Shown here: positions 6,231-7,012 of the stretch, piece by piece
How the letters are laid out: every line of letters begins with the position of its first letter
Numbering within the stretch: the stretch's first letter is position 1
DNA from: JBFMAE01 sp040756085
Lineage (GTDB): Bacteria > Desulfobacterota > BSN033 > UBA1163
Direction of reading: 5' to 3'
Assembly: GCA_040756085.1 (NCBI GenBank)
Contig: JBFMAE010000127.1
Coordinates: 1 to 7,012 of the forward strand
DNA length: 7,012 bases
The notes under the pieces: generated by a model
What the model was told of the DNA's origin: nothing
What the model saw: the letters and a program-made list of their open reading frames with translations, nothing else
Database searches by the model: none
Position numbers and translations under genes: made by a program

Positions 6231-6356
6231 ATGAAAAAGACCAGGGTTTTGTTGAACGGATTGGGCGGGAGCGGGATGATGGAGTGGATAAAGCCTTCGA
6301 AGCAAAGCTTCGGAAGTTGGAGGGATCGATTACGCTGGATAGGAAGCGAAAAATAA
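6231..6356 (+). pseudogene. Short orphan frame with Rossmann-like beginning (41 codons)
   Basis: ATG 6231 opens 41 codons to TAA 6354-6356. The first 17 residues (MKKTRVLLNGLGGSGMM) resemble the beta-strand plus glycine loop that starts many NAD(P)-binding oxidoreductases. After that the frame becomes Trp/Arg/Lys-rich, runs through a hairpin (6295-6316) and ends. There is no Shine-Dalgarno. It could be the broken front of a dehydrogenase gene or a chance frame. I would not call it functional. Confidence 0.18.
6295..6316. repeat. Stem-loop in convergent intergenic gap
   Basis: CTTCGAAGC (6295-6303), loop AAA, then GCTTCGGAAG (6307-6316) pair along nine bases with one bulged G. It lies 90 bases after the AOR-family stop, between convergent genes, where a terminator is expected, but no T-run follows on either strand. 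It could be an RNA-protecting 3' hairpin or a remnant repeat. Confidence 0.4.
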
Positions 6357-6394
6357 GAAATTAGTCATGTCTGACCCACTTCCTTTCTCATTCC

Positions 6395-6413
6395 AAATTC
6401 GCATTCTGAATTT
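6395..6413. terminator. Weak AT-rich stem at the end of etfA
   Basis: AAATTC (6395-6400) and GAATTT (6408-6413) are perfect complements around a seven-base loop, touching the etfA stop codon (6413-6415). The stem is AT-rich and short, and no clear T-tract follows on the minus strand, so terminator activity is doubtful. The neighbouring TTCCAAATTC wording resembles the words in the repeat at 1729-1862. Confidence 0.2.
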
Positions 6414-7012
6414 TACTTCATTCCTTTCGTTTTTTCTTTTAGAATCGGAATGACATTCTGAAAATCATCCGCAATCCCGTAGTCGGCCACGTTAAAGATC
6501 GGAGCGCGAGGGTCTTTATTGATGGCGATGATCGTATCAGATCCCTGCATGGCTGTGACATGCTGGAAGGCACCGCTGATGCCAATGGCTATATAGACTT
6601 TCGGTTTTACCGTCTTTCCCGAGATTCCCACCTGCCGTTCTTTGGGTAACCAGTTTCGATCGACCACCGGCCGTGAACAGGCAATCACGCCGCCCAGGTT
6701 TTTCGCCACTTCCTCGATCATGGGGATAGGTTCAGGTCCTCCGATTCCCTGACCCACGGAGACGATGATCTCCGCCTGAGTAATATCTTCTCCTGTGATC
6801 GGAGCTTCGATATATTCGATAAATTTTTTCACATCGATCGCCCCTCGCAAAGGAGAGGGTTCCATAACAATCCCCCCCTTTTTTTCACCAGGCGGTCCAG
6901 GGCTGAAAACACCTGGTCGAAGGGTAGCTACATATCCTTTGGATTCTCTCAAAGATGTATTTGCATTCACCTTTCCTCCATAGATAGATCGAATGGCTTT
7001 CAATCGGTTCTC
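6413..7012 (-). CDS. etfA: Electron transfer flavoprotein alpha subunit, C-terminal part (partial at window edge)
   Basis: 199 codons are visible. The frame is still open at 7012, so the N-terminal domain lies outside the window, and the TTG at 7003 is not a true start. The visible part is the FAD-binding domain: a linker RPGVFSPG, then IIVSVGQGIGGPE, ACSRPVVD with the conserved Arg, RQVGISGKTVKP, YIAIGISGAFQH, IIAINKDPRAPIF and VADYGI, all characteristic of EtfA. With EtfB it forms the soluble heterodimer that takes electrons from acyl-CoA dehydrogenases and passes them to a quinone-linked oxidoreductase, or performs flavin-based bifurcation in anaerobes; which one cannot be decided from this part. 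etfB would be expected immediately upstream, beyond the right edge. It converges on the AOR-family gene with a 207-base gap, so the two are separate transcription units. It fits acyl-CoA oxidation following the ligase step. Confidence 0.95.
   Translation of the reverse strand, partial: ENRLKAIRSIYGGKVNANTSLRESKGYVATLRPGVFSPGPPGEKKGGIVMEPSPLRGAIDVKKFIEYIEAPITGEDITQAEIIVSVGQGIGGPEPIPMIEEVAKNLGGVIACSRPVVDRNWLPKERQVGISGKTVKPKVYIAIGISGAFQHVTAMQGSDTIIAINKDPRAPIFNVADYGIADDFQNVIPILKEKTKGMK

Noticed and set aside
6795..6983. 62-codon plus-strand frame
   Set aside because: Antisense to the clearly recognised EtfA FAD domain; no independent support.

Overview
The window looks like a piece of chromosome from an anaerobic bacterium of intermediate base composition that breaks down organic or aromatic acids. 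A Desulfobacterota or syntroph-like lineage fits best, but this is inferred from gene content alone, with no marker gene or rRNA present. The indicators are a branched-chain-amino-acid-type (LIV/HAAT) ABC ATPase pair followed by an AMP-forming acyl-CoA ligase, a tungsten aldehyde oxidoreductase (AOR)-family enzyme with its own polyferredoxin, and an electron-transfer-flavoprotein alpha subunit. I see no tRNA, rRNA, CRISPR array or intact transposase.

Layout: 1-219 is non-coding and rich in small inverted repeats. Positions 220-1720 hold two ATPases, livG-like then livF-like, which overlap or abut. Positions 1729-1862 form a long imperfect inverted repeat that separates them from an acyl-CoA ligase (1892-3532). 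Positions 3533-3737 are intergenic and contain a suspicious 55-codon open stretch on the minus strand. Positions 3738-4223 (a four-cluster ferredoxin-like protein) and 4253-6205 (the AOR-family catalytic subunit) form a clear two-gene unit with visibly more AT-rich coding. Positions 6206-6412 form a convergent intergenic gap with hairpins and a 41-codon orphan frame. Positions 6413-7012 hold the C-terminal part of etfA on the minus strand, cut by the window edge.

Reading them together: the LIV ATPases would drive uptake of an organic acid or amino acid, although no permease or binding protein is in the window. The ligase would activate an acid to its CoA thioester, and acyl-CoA oxidation would pass electrons to ETF. 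The AOR-family protein plus polyferredoxin would carry out a low-potential two-electron reaction on a substrate that cannot be fixed from sequence. The most interesting item is this AOR homologue. By eye it has Cys-Cys-Asp...Cys instead of four Cys at the Fe-S cluster, and it lacks the Glu and His proposed as catalytic in archaeal AOR. That places it away from classical aldehyde oxidoreductases and possibly nearer to the BamB (class II benzoyl-CoA reductase) side of the family.
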